A stretch of DNA of 36,370 nucleotides from positions 1 through 36,370 of the forward strand of contig JAFSUH010000183.1 of the NCBI GenBank assembly GCA_017445365.1. Reading direction: 5' to 3'. Made by a program: the position numbers and the translations under genes. Shown here piece after piece: positions 23,545 to 33,100 of the stretch; positions within the stretch are counted from its first letter, which is position 1, and every line of letters starts with the position of its first letter. Origin of the DNA: Kiritimatiellia bacterium. GTDB lineage: Bacteria > Verrucomicrobiota > Kiritimatiellia > CAIQIC01 > Lenti-01. The notes beneath the pieces were generated by a model. It was given only the letters and a program-made list of their open reading frames with translations, had not been told where the DNA came from and searched no databases.

Positions 23545-25848
23545 ATGAGCCACACCCAGAAAGACAATGTCGCCCTCATGTGCGACGTCGCCGAACTCAC
23601 AGGCCTCTTCGATTCCTCCCAGGGACTCGACGCGTTCCTCGGCCGCATCATCTCCACCGTCGCCTGGCACATGCGCGCCGCGGTCTGTTCCATCTTCCTC
23701 TACGACCCGTCCGCCCGGCAGCTCGTCCTCCGCGCCAACCAGGGGCTCAACCCCGACTTCGTCAACCGCCTCCGCGTCGCCATCGGCGAAGGCCTCACCG
23801 GCCGCGTCCTCGCCCGCCGCGGGCCCGTCTGCATCGGCAACGTCCATTCCGACCCGGACTACCGCGTCATCCCCGGCCTCTACGAGGAGCGTTACACCTC
23901 CTTCCTCGGCGTGCCCATCCTCCGCAAGAGCTCGCCCGTCGGCGTCATCGTCCTCATGGACCCCGTCGAGAACTACTTCACCACCAACGACGTTTCCGCC
24001 CTCCAGATCATCTCTTCCCAGCTCGCCGGCGTCATCGAGAACGTCCGCATCCTCCTCTCCGTCCGCGAAGGCCACGCCGCGCGTTCCGTCCCCGCCGGAC
24101 CGGCCGACGGCGGCGCCGACCCCGGCGGGACCTACCTCGTCCAGGGCCGCGGCGGCGGCCACGGCGTCGTCTTCGGCCTCTCCACCCGCATCAACCACTA
24201 CCTGCACGCCTCCGAAGAGGAGGCCGGGCGGCACAACGGCCTGACCGAAGCCGACTTCGACCGCGCCCTCGCCGAAACCGAGCGGCAGCTCCTCGACATG
24301 CAGCGGACCCTGCGCGACCGCCTCCACGAGGCCGCGAGCCTCATCTTCGACGCCCACGTCCTCATGCTCAAGGACGATGCCTTCTCCGGCAAGATCCGCC
24401 AGCGCATCCGCGGCGGGTACAACCCCTGGGCCGCCACCGTCGAGGCCGTCCGCGCGTACGCGAAGGCCTTCGCCGATTCGCCCCTCCCCGCCTTCCGCGA
24501 GAAAGTCCTTGACGTCGAGGACCTCGGCCGCCGCCTCCTCAACAACCTCTCCCCGGACGAAGGCGGCGACGGCATCGACTACAAGGGGCGGATCATCGTC
24601 GCGGAGGAAATCCTCCCCAGCGACCTTCTCAAGTTCTCGGTCGAAGGGGTGACCGCCATCCTCCTCCTCGGCGGCGGGCAGACTTCCCACGTCGCCATCC
24701 TCGCGCGGGCCCTCCGCATCCCGCTCGTCTTCGCGGGCGACCGGCGGCTGATGCGCCTGCCGGAGAAGACGCCCCTCCTCGTCAACGCGCAGACCGGCGA
24801 AATCGTGGTCCGCCCGGACCCGGCGGCCTGCCGCGAATCCCTCGAACGCGCCGCGCGGGAGAAGGAACTTCCCCCGCCGCCCGCCGACGCTTCGCCCGCC
24901 GCGCTGGCCGACGGGACGCGGGTGCGGCTTCTCGCCAACATCAACCTGCAGAGCGAACTCGCCGTCGCCAACCGCTTCCGCGCGGAGGGCATCGGCCTCT
25001 ACCGCACGGAATTTCCGTTCATCATCTCCAACACCTTCCCGACGGAGGAGGAGCAGTTCGCGCTTTACATCCGCGTGCTCGAGCAAGTTCCTTCCGGGCC
25101 GGCCGTCTTCCGGACGCTGGACATCGGCGGGGACAAGGCGCTGTCGTACTTCCCCCTCCAGCACGAGAACAATCCCTTCCTCGGCCTGCGCGCGTTGCGC
25201 TTCACGTTGCAGAACCCGGAAATCTTCCGCACGCAGTTGCGCGCGCTCATCCGCACCGCGGCGGCGGCGGAACCGGGGCGGGTGAAGGTGATGTTCCCCC
25301 TGGTGGCGTCGCTCGACGAGTTCATCGCCGCGCGCGAACTCGCGCTTTCGTGCGTGGAGGAACTGCGCGCGGAAGGGAAGGACTGCCGCCTGCCGCCGCT
25401 CGGGGTGATGTTCGAAATCCCGAGCGCCGTGTTCCTCGCCGACGAACTGGCGGCGGCGGCGGACTTCATGTCCATCGGCGCGAACGACCTGACGCAGTAC
25501 ACCCTCGCGGTGGACCGGACGAACCAGTCGATGAGCCCGTGGTACGCGCCTCACCATCCGGCGGTGCTGCGGTCGCTGCAACGCATCGTTTCGGCCGCCA
25601 ACCGCGCCGGAAAGCCGGTCTCGTTCTGCGGGAACATGGCAAGCAATCCGCAGATGATCCCGTTTTTGATCGGCATCGGCCTGCGCACGCTGAGCCTCGA
25701 CCCGCAGCGCATCCCGGTCATCCACGACATCATCGCGGGGCTGACGGCGGACGGGGCCGCGCGCCACGCGCGGGACCTGCTGGCCCTGGGCCGCCTGAGC
25801 GAAGTGGAGCGCTACCTCGCCGAAAACGCCCCGCCGCGCACGGTCTGA
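23545..25848 (+). CDS. ptsP: Phosphoenolpyruvate-protein phosphotransferase with GAF domain (PTS-Ntr enzyme I)
   Basis: A 767-residue cytosolic enzyme that autophosphorylates from phosphoenolpyruvate and passes the phosphate to an HPr-like protein. A GAF sensor domain (about 20-175) comes first and distinguishes PtsP from the sugar enzyme I. The PEP-utiliser N-terminal domain follows, then the swivel domain with GGGQTSHVAILAR, where H382 is the phospho-acceptor. The TIM barrel carries GLYRTEF, LDIGGDKALSYFP, GVMFEIPSAVFLADEL, IGANDLTQYTLAVDR and the active-site C695 in SFCGNM. Length and domain order are standard. No HPr or EIIA-Ntr gene is in the window, so its partners lie elsewhere. The family usually links carbon and nitrogen status to regulation rather than to sugar uptake. 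Confidence 0.95.
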   Translation: MSHTQKDNVALMCDVAELTGLFDSSQGLDAFLGRIISTVAWHMRAAVCSIFLYDPSARQLVLRANQGLNPDFVNRLRVAIGEGLTGRVLARRGPVCIGNVHSDPDYRVIPGLYEERYTSFLGVPILRKSSPVGVIVLMDPVENYFTTNDVSALQIISSQLAGVIENVRILLSVREGHAARSVPAGPADGGADPGGTYLVQGRGGGHGVVFGLSTRINHYLHASEEEAGRHNGLTEADFDRALAETERQLLDMQRTLRDRLHEAASLIFDAHVLMLKDDAFSGKIRQRIRGGYNPWAATVEAVRAYAKAFADSPLPAFREKVLDVEDLGRRLLNNLSPDEGGDGIDYKGRIIVAEEILPSDLLKFSVEGVTAILLLGGGQTSHVAILARALRIPLVFAGDRRLMRLPEKTPLLVNAQTGEIVVRPDPAACRESLERAAREKELPPPPADASPAALADGTRVRLLANINLQSELAVANRFRAEGIGLYRTEFPFIISNTFPTEEEQFALYIRVLEQVPSGPAVFRTLDIGGDKALSYFPLQHENNPFLGLRALRFTLQNPEIFRTQLRALIRTAAAAEPGRVKVMFPLVASLDEFIAARELALSCVEELRAEGKDCRLPPLGVMFEIPSAVFLADELAAAADFMSIGANDLTQYTLAVDRTNQSMSPWYAPHHPAVLRSLQRIVSAANRAGKPVSFCGNMASNPQMIPFLIGIGLRTLSLDPQRIPVIHDIIAGLTADGAARHARDLLALGRLSEVERYLAENAPPRTV

Positions 25849-25881
25849 AGTGCCGGAGGCGGTGCCGTCCGGCACGTTGCA

Positions 25882-25917
25882 CCCCGCGAAGCAAAGCTCC
25901 GCGGGGGCCCCGTTGTT
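25882..25917 (+). terminator. Probable terminator after ptsP
   Basis: CCCCGCG-a-AGC (25882-25892) pairs with GCT-c-CGCGGGG (25896-25906) around an AAA loop, 34 bases after the stop. A T-rich GTTGTTTT stretch follows a few bases later. A second GC hairpin is at about 25921-25955. Confidence 0.5.
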
Positions 25918-25972
25918 TTGCGGCGGCCCCGCGCAACTCCGTTGCGCGCGCCGCCGCTTCCGTTGTCAAGCG

Positions 25973-26024
25973 AATTTGCCAATGTCCGGCAAAATTCGCT
26001 TGTTTTTGCCGATGTCCGGCAAAA
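25973..26024. repeat. Paired intergenic palindromes, family TTTTGCC..GGCAAAA
   Basis: AATTTGCC-aatgtcc-GGCAAAATT (25973-25996) and TTTTTGCC-gatgtcc-GGCAAAAC (26003-26024). It lies between the convergent ptsP and beta-helix genes. Confidence 0.85.
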
Positions 26025-26055
26025 CATTCCCGCGCGCGGGGAACGGCGACGGCGG

Positions 26056-27708
26056 TCAAAAACGCAAGCGGTAGAAGCGCCGGGGGGCGCCTTCCCCGGC
26101 CGGAACGGCGAGGATGCCGTCTTCCGCCGCGACCGCGCCCGCCGCCGCCGTCCACCCGTCCTCCGCGCCCAATGCGCCGGTCGTCTCCACCCGGAAATCG
26201 TACGCCAGCAGGGCCGGATCCACCGCGAGCCGCACCCACCCCGCCGCCGCTTCCCCGCCCGAAGCGAATGCCAGGCCCCGCAGGCCCTCCGCCGGCGTTT
26301 CCGGCGCGCCGGGGTCCGCACGGCACAGGCAACCGTCGTCGCCGATGAACCATCCCGCCTCCGCCAGCGGGAATTTCCCGCGGTAGCGCGCGACCGCCGG
26401 GAAAGGCGCGGCATTCGTGAGCGCCTGCCATCCTTCGCGATACTCTTCCGGTTCCAGCCCGTACGTCTCCCCCGGCCGCGTCAGGACGCCCGTCAACGCC
26501 ACCGGCGCCGCGTTGCCGGCCAAGGCGATGGCACTTCCGATCTGGATGCTCCCCGCCATCGAAAGGCCGCTCCCGGCATGGTCGATGTCGTTCCCCGCCG
26601 TTTCCGCCGCGTTGCCGGACACCGCCCCGCCGAGCAACAGCAGTTCGCCGAAATTTTCGACGCCCCCGCCGAAACCGCCCGCGCGGTTGGAGACCAGCGA
26701 CGCGCCGGAAAGCTCGAACGTTCCTTCGTTCACGTAGGCCCCGCCGCCCGAATCCGTCGCTTCGTTGTCCGCCACCGTCCCGGCCGCAAGCCGCGCCGTC
26801 CCGCCGAAATGGACGATGCCGCCGCCGCATCCCGCGACGCGGTTCCCGTCCCCTTCCGCGCGGTTGCCCCGGATGTCCCCGCCCGACATCGCGAACGTGC
26901 CGAAATTGGCAAGGCCGCCGCCGTGCCCGTTCTTCCCGCCGTAGCCGAGGATGTACACCCCGTCGGAAAAATTGGTGCAGGTCGCGAGGTTCGAGGCGAC
27001 GGTGCCGCCCGCAAGCGCGAAGGTTCCCGCGTTGCACACCCCGCCGCCGCTTCCGCCCCAGTCCGCCGTGTTGAAGAAATTGCCGTCGTGGCAGACCCGG
27101 TTGCCGCGGATGGCGCCGCCCGTCATGCGGAAGGTCCCGAAATTGGCGACCCCGCCGCCGACGTACGTCGCGCAGTTGCCCGCGATCGCGCCGCCCGCCA
27201 TCTCGAAGGCGCCCTCGTTTTCGACCGCCCCGTAAAAGCCGAGGTGGCCCGTGAGCGCCGCGCCGTCTTCCAGGCGGAACGCGGCCCCGCTTTCCACCCG
27301 CACCATCTGCGGCGGGAGTTCCGCGGGGGCGTACCCCGCCGGGAGCCTCCCGTCCCCTCCCCCGTCGAACACCAGCGTCGCCGCCCCGCCGCCGCCCGTC
27401 CCCGCCAACGCGAAGGTCGCGGGCGCTTCCACGGTGAACCATCCGTTCGTGGCGAACGCCGCATTGGTCCCCGCGCGCACGCGCCGCACCGCGGCGCCGT
27501 CGTCCACGAGGGCGACGCTCCGGGACACCGCGACCGGGGAAGCGAGCAGCGCGTCCGCTTCCAGCACGATGGTTTCCCCGTCGCCCGCCGCGGCGAACGC
27601 CGCCTCCAGCGTCGCGAATTCCTGCGTCCCGACGCGCGCCACCGCGCCGGCGGCGGAAGCGCCCGCCGCCAGCCACGCCATCGCCGAAACCAGCCATCCG
27701 TGCCGCAT
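26056..27708 (-). CDS. Secreted right-handed beta-helix surface protein
   Basis: A 550-residue exported protein. The N-terminus is a signal peptide (MRHGWLVSAMAWLAAGASAAGA, cleavage after about residue 22). Residues about 30-380 consist of repeated turns rich in GG, N and short hydrophobics, such as GGGVANFGTFRMTGGAIRGN, the pattern of a pectate-lyase-like parallel beta-helix or polymorphic outer-membrane/adhesin protein. The C-terminal part is a smaller beta domain ending FYRLRF, an aromatic tail I associate with surface proteins of Lentisphaerota/Kiritimatiellota-type genomes. No catalytic motif of a polysaccharide lyase is evident. It may bind or cover the cell surface. It is transcribed divergently from the ParB-domain gene and convergently to ptsP. 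Confidence 0.85.
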   Translation of the reverse strand: MRHGWLVSAMAWLAAGASAAGAVARVGTQEFATLEAAFAAAGDGETIVLEADALLASPVAVSRSVALVDDGAAVRRVRAGTNAAFATNGWFTVEAPATFALAGTGGGGAATLVFDGGGDGRLPAGYAPAELPPQMVRVESGAAFRLEDGAALTGHLGFYGAVENEGAFEMAGGAIAGNCATYVGGGVANFGTFRMTGGAIRGNRVCHDGNFFNTADWGGSGGGVCNAGTFALAGGTVASNLATCTNFSDGVYILGYGGKNGHGGGLANFGTFAMSGGDIRGNRAEGDGNRVAGCGGGIVHFGGTARLAAGTVADNEATDSGGGAYVNEGTFELSGASLVSNRAGGFGGGVENFGELLLLGGAVSGNAAETAGNDIDHAGSGLSMAGSIQIGSAIALAGNAAPVALTGVLTRPGETYGLEPEEYREGWQALTNAAPFPAVARYRGKFPLAEAGWFIGDDGCLCRADPGAPETPAEGLRGLAFASGGEAAAGWVRLAVDPALLAYDFRVETTGALGAEDGWTAAAGAVAAEDGILAVPAGEGAPRRFYRLRF

Positions 27709-27813
27709 GGCGCCACCATACCCCGCCGTCCCCGCTTCCTCCAGCCCATTCGGGACCGGCCGCGCCGATCCGCCCGCCCGGGAAACCCGCGCGGATTTTC
27801 CGGGGAAGGGCGC

Positions 27814-27842
27814 TTGAAAACGGGAAAGCGCGCGCGTAGAGT
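27814..27842 (+). promoter_or_regulatory. Candidate promoter of the ParB-domain gene
   Basis: TTGAAA (27814-27819) and TAGAGT (27837-27842) are 17 bases apart, 72 bases ahead of the start codon at 27915. Confidence 0.5.
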
Positions 27843-27914
27843 CCCGCGCGCCGCCAAAAGCGGAAGGCCGGCAACGCCCTCCTTTCCCCCACCCCGCACC
27901 CGAAGGATTCCCCC

Positions 27915-28700
27915 ATGCTCACCACCAAACGCTTCGATTACGTCCCCTACGACGCACTCCGCCAGCACCCCTCCATCCTCAACCACCGCCCCCTCAACCT
28001 CTCCAAGGTCGACCACTACGCCGAGGACATCCTCGTCAACGGCCTGCTCGAACCGCTCGTCGTCTGGGAGCGCAACCCCGGCGAGTTCTACCTCGTCGGC
28101 GGCTTCCACCGCTACAACGCCATCGCGAAGATCCGCGCCGCCCACCCCGGGTACTTCGACCGCATCGACGTGCGCGTCGTCCACGGCGACCTCGACGAAA
28201 TCCAGGCCCTCAACCTCAAGCTCAACGCCGACCGCCTCGACGCGCGCATCACCGATTACTTCGACGCGATCGTCTTCATGTCCAACGCCGGCTGGAACAC
28301 CGCGCGCATCGCCTCGTTCCTCGACAAGTCGCCCGCGTGGGTGGACGACATCCTCCGGTACGCGCCGAAGCTCGACGGCCGCGTCCGCCGCCTGCTCGAA
28401 GAAGGCAAGATTCCCTGGGCGCGCGCCAAGGCCATCACCAAGAAGGTGCTCGCGTCCGAACCGGGCAGGGAGCGCGAGACGCTGGAAGCGGAACTCGCGG
28501 CGTTGAACGGCTTCGCCCTCAAGCCGAAGAAGCTCCTCACCTTCCGGCGCGCGACGAGCCGCCTGGAAAAGGCCGGCAAGCAGACGTACTCGCTCTCCGG
28601 CGCGGACCTCGCGGCGCTCCTGAAGCTCGTCCGCGGCAAGGAAGTGGACGACGCCTCCCTCGCGCGCGTCCGCAAGGCCCTGCCGGGCCTCTTCCAGTAG
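27915..28700 (+). CDS. ParB/sulfiredoxin-fold domain protein
   Basis: A 261-residue protein. The N-terminal part (about 1-95) fits the ParB N-terminal fold, with HPSILNHRPLNLSKVDHYAEDI, an ILVNGLLEPLVVW strand and GGFHRYNAI in the position of the nucleotide-binding GERRxRA motif. The centre has a helix-turn-helix-like segment (TARIASFLDKSPAWVDDILRYAP). The order resembles ParB, but the protein is short, has no clear C-terminal dimerisation domain and no parA neighbour, so chromosome partition is unlikely to be its job. It may bind DNA and CTP as other ParB-like proteins do. The start is supported by AAGGA 7 bases upstream. It appears to be a single-gene transcript. Confidence 0.82.
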   Translation: MLTTKRFDYVPYDALRQHPSILNHRPLNLSKVDHYAEDILVNGLLEPLVVWERNPGEFYLVGGFHRYNAIAKIRAAHPGYFDRIDVRVVHGDLDEIQALNLKLNADRLDARITDYFDAIVFMSNAGWNTARIASFLDKSPAWVDDILRYAPKLDGRVRRLLEEGKIPWARAKAITKKVLASEPGRERETLEAELAALNGFALKPKKLLTFRRATSRLEKAGKQTYSLSGADLAALLKLVRGKEVDDASLARVRKALPGLFQ

Positions 28701-28729
28701 CGCGCGGCGCCAGCCCCCGGCTCCAGGCG

Positions 28730-28855
28730 TTTTGCCAATCCTTGGCAAAACCGGGTCGTTTTTGCCAATGTTCGGCAAAATGAACCCCGCGTAAAGGCAA
28801 ATGATTTTGCCAATGTTCGGCAAATTTGCACGATTTTTGCCAATGTTTGGCAAAA
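28730..28855. repeat. Four intergenic palindromes, family TTTTGCC..GGCAAAA
   Basis: Four copies: 28730-28750, 28759-28780, 28804-28825 and 28834-28855, all variants of TTTTGCCAA-N3-TTGGCAAAA, arranged as two pairs with a 23-base AT-richer gap between the pairs. They lie between the convergent ParB-domain and exonuclease genes and are the densest cluster in the window. Confidence 0.9.
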
Positions 28856-28929
28856 TGCAAAAAATCGCGCGTCCTTGCTTCTTTCCTTCTTGCTTCGCGT
28901 GGCCTGCGGCGGCATCCCGCCGCCGCACG

Positions 28930-29754
28930 CTACGCGTTGCCCCGCGGCTTGGGGAAGCGGCCGACGAGCGCGTCCGAGGCGATTTTCTTCGCTTCGTCGC
29001 CGAAGTCCGCCTTGAGCATCCAGCGGAGGAATCCCGGTTCGTTCCGCGCGACGTCCTTCAGGGGGCGGCCGGAATTCTTGCCGAAGTTGAGCACGACTTC
29101 GCCGTTCTGCCAGCGGAACTTCCGCTCGCGGTCCACGAGCGAGGGGTCGGGCGGGACGGAATACTCGTAGAGCGAGGCGACCGTCGTCGGCAGGTCGCCG
29201 TAACGCCGGAACTGCCCCGAAAGCACTTCCACCGTGGCGATGGCGTCGCCCATCGCGTCGTGCGCTTCGGCGTGGTCTTCGCCGCAGTAGAACTTGAGCG
29301 CCGCGGAAAGCGTGCGCGGCTCGCGCTTGAAGTAGATGCGCTGGACGTCGAGGATGTCGCGGCCGGAGACCTTGAACTCCATGCCCGCGCGCGCGAACTC
29401 GCAGCAGAGCAGGTCGATGTCGTACCCGAGGATGTTGTAGCCGCCCAGGTCGCACCCTTCGAGGTCCTTCCTGACGACGGGCGCGAGGTCCGCGAAGGTC
29501 GGCGCGTCGGCGACGTCGGCGTCGGAAATCCCGTGGATGGCGGTGGCTTCCGCGGGGATGGGAACGGTGGGGTTGACGAGGTAGTAGATGCGCCGCGGGG
29601 CCGCCTCGGCGCCGGGCTCGTAGCGGAGGATGGCGACGGAAACGATGCGGTCGGTCTTCTTGTTGAGGCCCGTCGCTTCGAGGTCGAAGAAGGCGAGCGG
29701 GCGGGAAAGGCGCAACCCCGGCGGCAGCGCGGGAAGGGAAAGGTCGGTAGTCAT
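28930..29754 (-). CDS. DEDDh 3'-5' exonuclease (DnaQ/ExoX-like)
   Basis: A 274-residue nuclease. The exonuclease domain (about 18-185) has all acidic motifs of the DEDDh family: FFDLEATG (D24, E26), NILGYDIDLL (D112) and EAHDAMGDA (H165, D170). It removes nucleotides from 3' ends using two metal ions. The C-terminal part (about 215-265, FGKNSGRPLKDVARNEPGFLRWML) matches the tail seen in exodeoxyribonuclease X-like proteins. It could serve in repair or as a stand-alone proofreading activity. A TTGCGT-18-TAGACT promoter (29764-29793) predicts a transcript beginning only about 3 bases before the ATG. The gene is next to the CRISPR locus but has chromosomal base composition and is not a known cas gene. 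Confidence 0.92.
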   Translation of the reverse strand: MTTDLSLPALPPGLRLSRPLAFFDLEATGLNKKTDRIVSVAILRYEPGAEAAPRRIYYLVNPTVPIPAEATAIHGISDADVADAPTFADLAPVVRKDLEGCDLGGYNILGYDIDLLCCEFARAGMEFKVSGRDILDVQRIYFKREPRTLSAALKFYCGEDHAEAHDAMGDAIATVEVLSGQFRRYGDLPTTVASLYEYSVPPDPSLVDRERKFRWQNGEVVLNFGKNSGRPLKDVARNEPGFLRWMLKADFGDEAKKIASDALVGRFPKPRGNA

Positions 29755-29763
29755 GGTCCGGCG

Positions 29764-29793
29764 AGTCTACACCCCCCCCGCCCCCCGACGCAA
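29764..29793 (-). promoter_or_regulatory. Candidate promoter of the exonuclease gene
   Basis: On the minus strand TTGCGT (29788-29793) and TAGACT (29764-29769) are 18 bases apart. The -10 lies 9 bases ahead of the ATG, so the mRNA would be nearly leaderless. Confidence 0.4.
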
Positions 29794-30056
29794 ACCGGGT
29801 GCCGGATGCAACGCGCGGGCCGCGCCCGGACGTGACCAAGGGAATCGCCATCAACGAGCATTTGGTGCGCCACGGGCCAAGTTGAGCATCGCCGACGAGT
29901 GGCAGCGCTTCGGCCGCCGGCAGGTGGACGGCGCGGAAGCGGCCCCGGACGGAGACGCGCCGTCGCCCCCCAGCGGCAGGACGGCGGGTTGCCGGGCTTC
30001 GGCAACTTCGGGCGGGATTTGTCCGCCCCCTTCTCCGGCAGACAAGGCCCAGGGCG
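29794..30056. other. Non-coding region between the exonuclease gene and the tracrRNA
   Basis: I see no gene in these 263 bases. Open frames exist on both strands but translate to Pro/Arg/Ala-rich peptides without domain character. A small hairpin (GGGCGG with CCGCCC, 30010-30028) is present. The right end abuts the tracrRNA terminator. Confidence 0.6.
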
Positions 30057-30129
30057 AAAAAGCGGGACCGGCGAACCGGTCCCCAGTCTTAAAACGACTT
30101 CGGCATGTAGCCTTGTTGTGATAAGATGC
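30057..30129 (-). ncRNA. tracrRNA of the type II CRISPR system
   Basis: The minus strand begins GCATC-UU-AUCACAAC, an anti-repeat to the first 15 bases of the crRNA-sense repeat (GTTGTGAT-TT-GATGC): 8 bp, a UU/UU internal loop and 5 bp. AAGGCTACATGCCG follows, with a GGC/GCC nexus hairpin, then a small AGTC/GACT hairpin. A perfect terminator GGGACCGG-TTCG-CCGGTCCC (30064-30083) ends in GC and five T's (30057-30061). The RNA guides crRNA processing and Cas9 loading. It is transcribed away from cas9. The predicted length is about 73 nt. Its start is placed from the promoter at 30136-30163. Confidence 0.88.
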
Positions 30130-30135
30130 AGATGC

Positions 30136-30163
30136 ATTCAAACAGACGACTTAGAAATGTCAA
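30136..30163 (-). promoter_or_regulatory. Promoter of the tracrRNA
   Basis: On the minus strand a consensus TTGACA (30158-30163) is followed after 16 bases by TTGAAT (30136-30141). Transcription 7 bases downstream would begin at 30129, exactly the first base of the anti-repeat. The site lies between the tracrRNA and the cas9 start codon. Confidence 0.7.
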
Positions 30164-30182
30164 GAAAACCTTGGAGAAAACC

Positions 30183-33100
30183 ATGAAGAAAGCGTTGGGT
30201 CTCGATTTGGGGAGCAACTCGCTCGGTTGGGCGATTCTGGACAACGACACGGGGGCCATCCTCGATTCGGGCGTGCTGGTGTTCCCGGAGGGCATCAACC
30301 CCGCCGATGATTCACTGCAGACGCCCGCCGCCATACGCCGGGCCGCGCGCATGGCCCGCCGCATCAAGTTCCACCGGAAAATCCGCAAGTGGCAACTGCT
30401 CTCCGTCCTGCTGGAGCACGGGATGTGTCCAATCACGAAGGAGGAGCTGGCGGCCTGGAAAGCCCACGGGTGCTATCCCACGGCTAACCAGGCGTTCATC
30501 CGCTGGCTGAAGGCGACCGACGCGAGCAATCCCTACTGCGACCGCGCGGCGGCGGCGTCCGGGCCGGTAGCGCCGGAAGTGCTGGGCCGGGCGCTCTACC
30601 ACCTCGCGCAGCGCCGCGGCTTCAAGAGTTCCCGCAAGGATGCGGCGGAGGCGGACGCCGACGGGGGCGACGACCGCAGCGAAACCGGGAAGGTCAAGAC
30701 GGGCATCCAGGCCCTGACGACGGAAATCCGCGCCTCGGGTTGCAAGACGCTGGGGCAGTACTTCCGGAAGTGCCTCGAAGAGGACCGCCGCAAGCCCGCC
30801 AAGCGCCGCATCCGCGCCCGCTACACGGGCCGAATCGAACACTACGAAGCGGAATTCGCAGCCATCATGGACGCCCAGGGCGCAACCATCACCCCGGACC
30901 TCCGCGAAAGCCTGCACAAGGCGATTTTCTACCAGCGGCCGCTCCGTCCGCAGACCCATCTCGTCGGGCCGTGCCTCCTCGAACCGAAGAGTCCGCGCGC
31001 GCAAATCGCGCATCCGGCGTTCGAAGAGTTCCGGATGCTGGCGTTCATCAACAACCTGACGCTGGAAGACGCCGCCGGCGAGTGGCGTGACGCCGTGGGG
31101 AATCCGCTGTATCCGCTGACCGCGGCGGACCGGGCGCTCGTCCGCAAGGCGTTCATGAAAGCCTCGCCGACCTTCAAGTTCGGGGACATCGCCAAGCTCT
31201 TCAAGAAGGACCCGCGCTTCAAGCGGGACCACCTGCGCTTCCATTACTACCGCAACGAGGAAACGCTCCCCAGTTGCATGCTCCTCCACCGCCTCGGGGA
31301 CATCTTCGGAAAGGGGGACGACGCCGACCCGTTCTCCTACCAGGCCGAATTCGACGCCCTGACCTTCCATGACGACACCGACAAACTGCGCGCTTGGCTG
31401 GCGAAGCACCATCCCGAGCTCCCCGAAGACGCCGCCGAACGCTTCCTGAAGCTCCGCCCGCGCGAAGGAAACGCCCAGTATTCCCTGAAGGCGATCCGCC
31501 GCATCCTTCCCTATCTCCGCGAGGGCCACGTCCTCTCCGACGCCCGCTTCTTCGCCAAGCTGGCCGACATCATCCCCGACTTCGCCGCCCGCAAGGACAG
31601 CATCCTGCGCGCCCTGCTCGACATCGAAGAAGCCTACCGCCGCGAGCGCGCCAACCGCTCCCGCGAAGGCGCCGCGCGCGACCAAGCCCCGCTCGTTCCC
31701 CTGATGGACCGCTGGCGCGCCTGGCTCGAAAAAACCTGCGGCGTGGACGAGGAGAAGTGGAAGCGCCTCTACCTGCGCGACGAAAGCCCCTACGCCCCCC
31801 AGACCGAAAACCGCGGCACGCCCCTTGCCAAGCCGCGCCTGCCGCGCGTCGAGCTTGGCATGATCCGCAACCCCCTCGTGCAGCGCTCCATGACAACCCT
31901 CCGCCGCCTCGTCAACTACCTCGGCGACCACGGCAAAATCGACCCCTCCACCACCATCCGCATCGAACTCGCCCGCAACGTCAACGACTACGCCACCCGC
32001 AAGGCTTGGCAAGCTTGGCAGAAGAAGCGGCAGGACCAGCGCGAAGACGCCCGGAAAGCCATTGCCGAGGCCGGCACCGCCCCGACCGAAGACCTCGTCG
32101 ACCGCTACATCCTCTGGCAGGAACAGGGGTGCAAGTGCCTCTACACCGACAGGAGCATCTCCCTGACGGATTTGCTGAACGTCTCGCGGAACGCCCCCTT
32201 CGACATCGAACACACCATTCCCCGGAGCCAGTCCGGCGACGACTCCCTGGCCAACAAGACCCTCTGCGAGATGGCCTACAACCGCCAGACCAAGAAAGGC
32301 CGCATCCCCCGCGATTGCCCCAACTGGGACGAAATCGAACTCCGCCTCCAGCCGTGGCGCGAAAAGCTCGAACAGCTGGAGAAGGGCGTCAAATCCGCCC
32401 AGGGCAAGGCCCGTGCCGCAACCGACCCCCAGGCCCGCGCCAACGCCCGCATCAAGGCCCTCTCCCTGCGCTTCGAACGCGACTACTGGCGCGACAAACT
32501 GCGCCGCTTCGACGCCACGCGCGAACAGCTTGCCTTCGGTACCGGGGAACTGGCCGGATTCAAGAAACGCCAGCTCGTCGATACCGGCATCATGGCCCGC
32601 CACGCCGTCGCCCTCCTCAAGTGCCTCTACCCGCACACCTACCCCGTCAACGGCACCGCCACCGCCTTCGCCCGCAAGGCCTGGGGCATCCAGACCGACG
32701 AAGCCAAGGACCGCAACGAGCACACCCACCACGCCACCGACGCCATGGTCATCGCCGCCTTGAGCCCCGCCCGCTTCAACGCCATCTGCTCCGCCCTCAA
32801 GGACGACGGCCGCGACCGCCGCCGCCCGTGCGACATCTGCCCGCCGCCCTACCGCGACTTCGCCCAAACCGTGCGCCAGGCCACCGACCGCATCCCTGTC
32901 AAACACATCCTCCGCCAGACCACCCTGCGCCAGAGTGCCAAGCGCAATGTTCTCGCCAAAGCCCACGCCCCCAAGGGCAACCCCGACGGCAAGCCCGTCA
33001 AGGCCGTCCTCTCCCGCGGCGATACCGTGCGCGGCGCGCTCCACAAAGACACCTTCTACGGCTGCATCCGGGTCCCGGGAAGCGCCGAAAAGAAATTCGT

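Noticed and set aside
30126-30182. Earlier start for cas9 at 30126
   Set aside because: It would overlap the tracrRNA promoter and adds 19 residues before RuvC-I; ATG 30183 has GGAG upstream.
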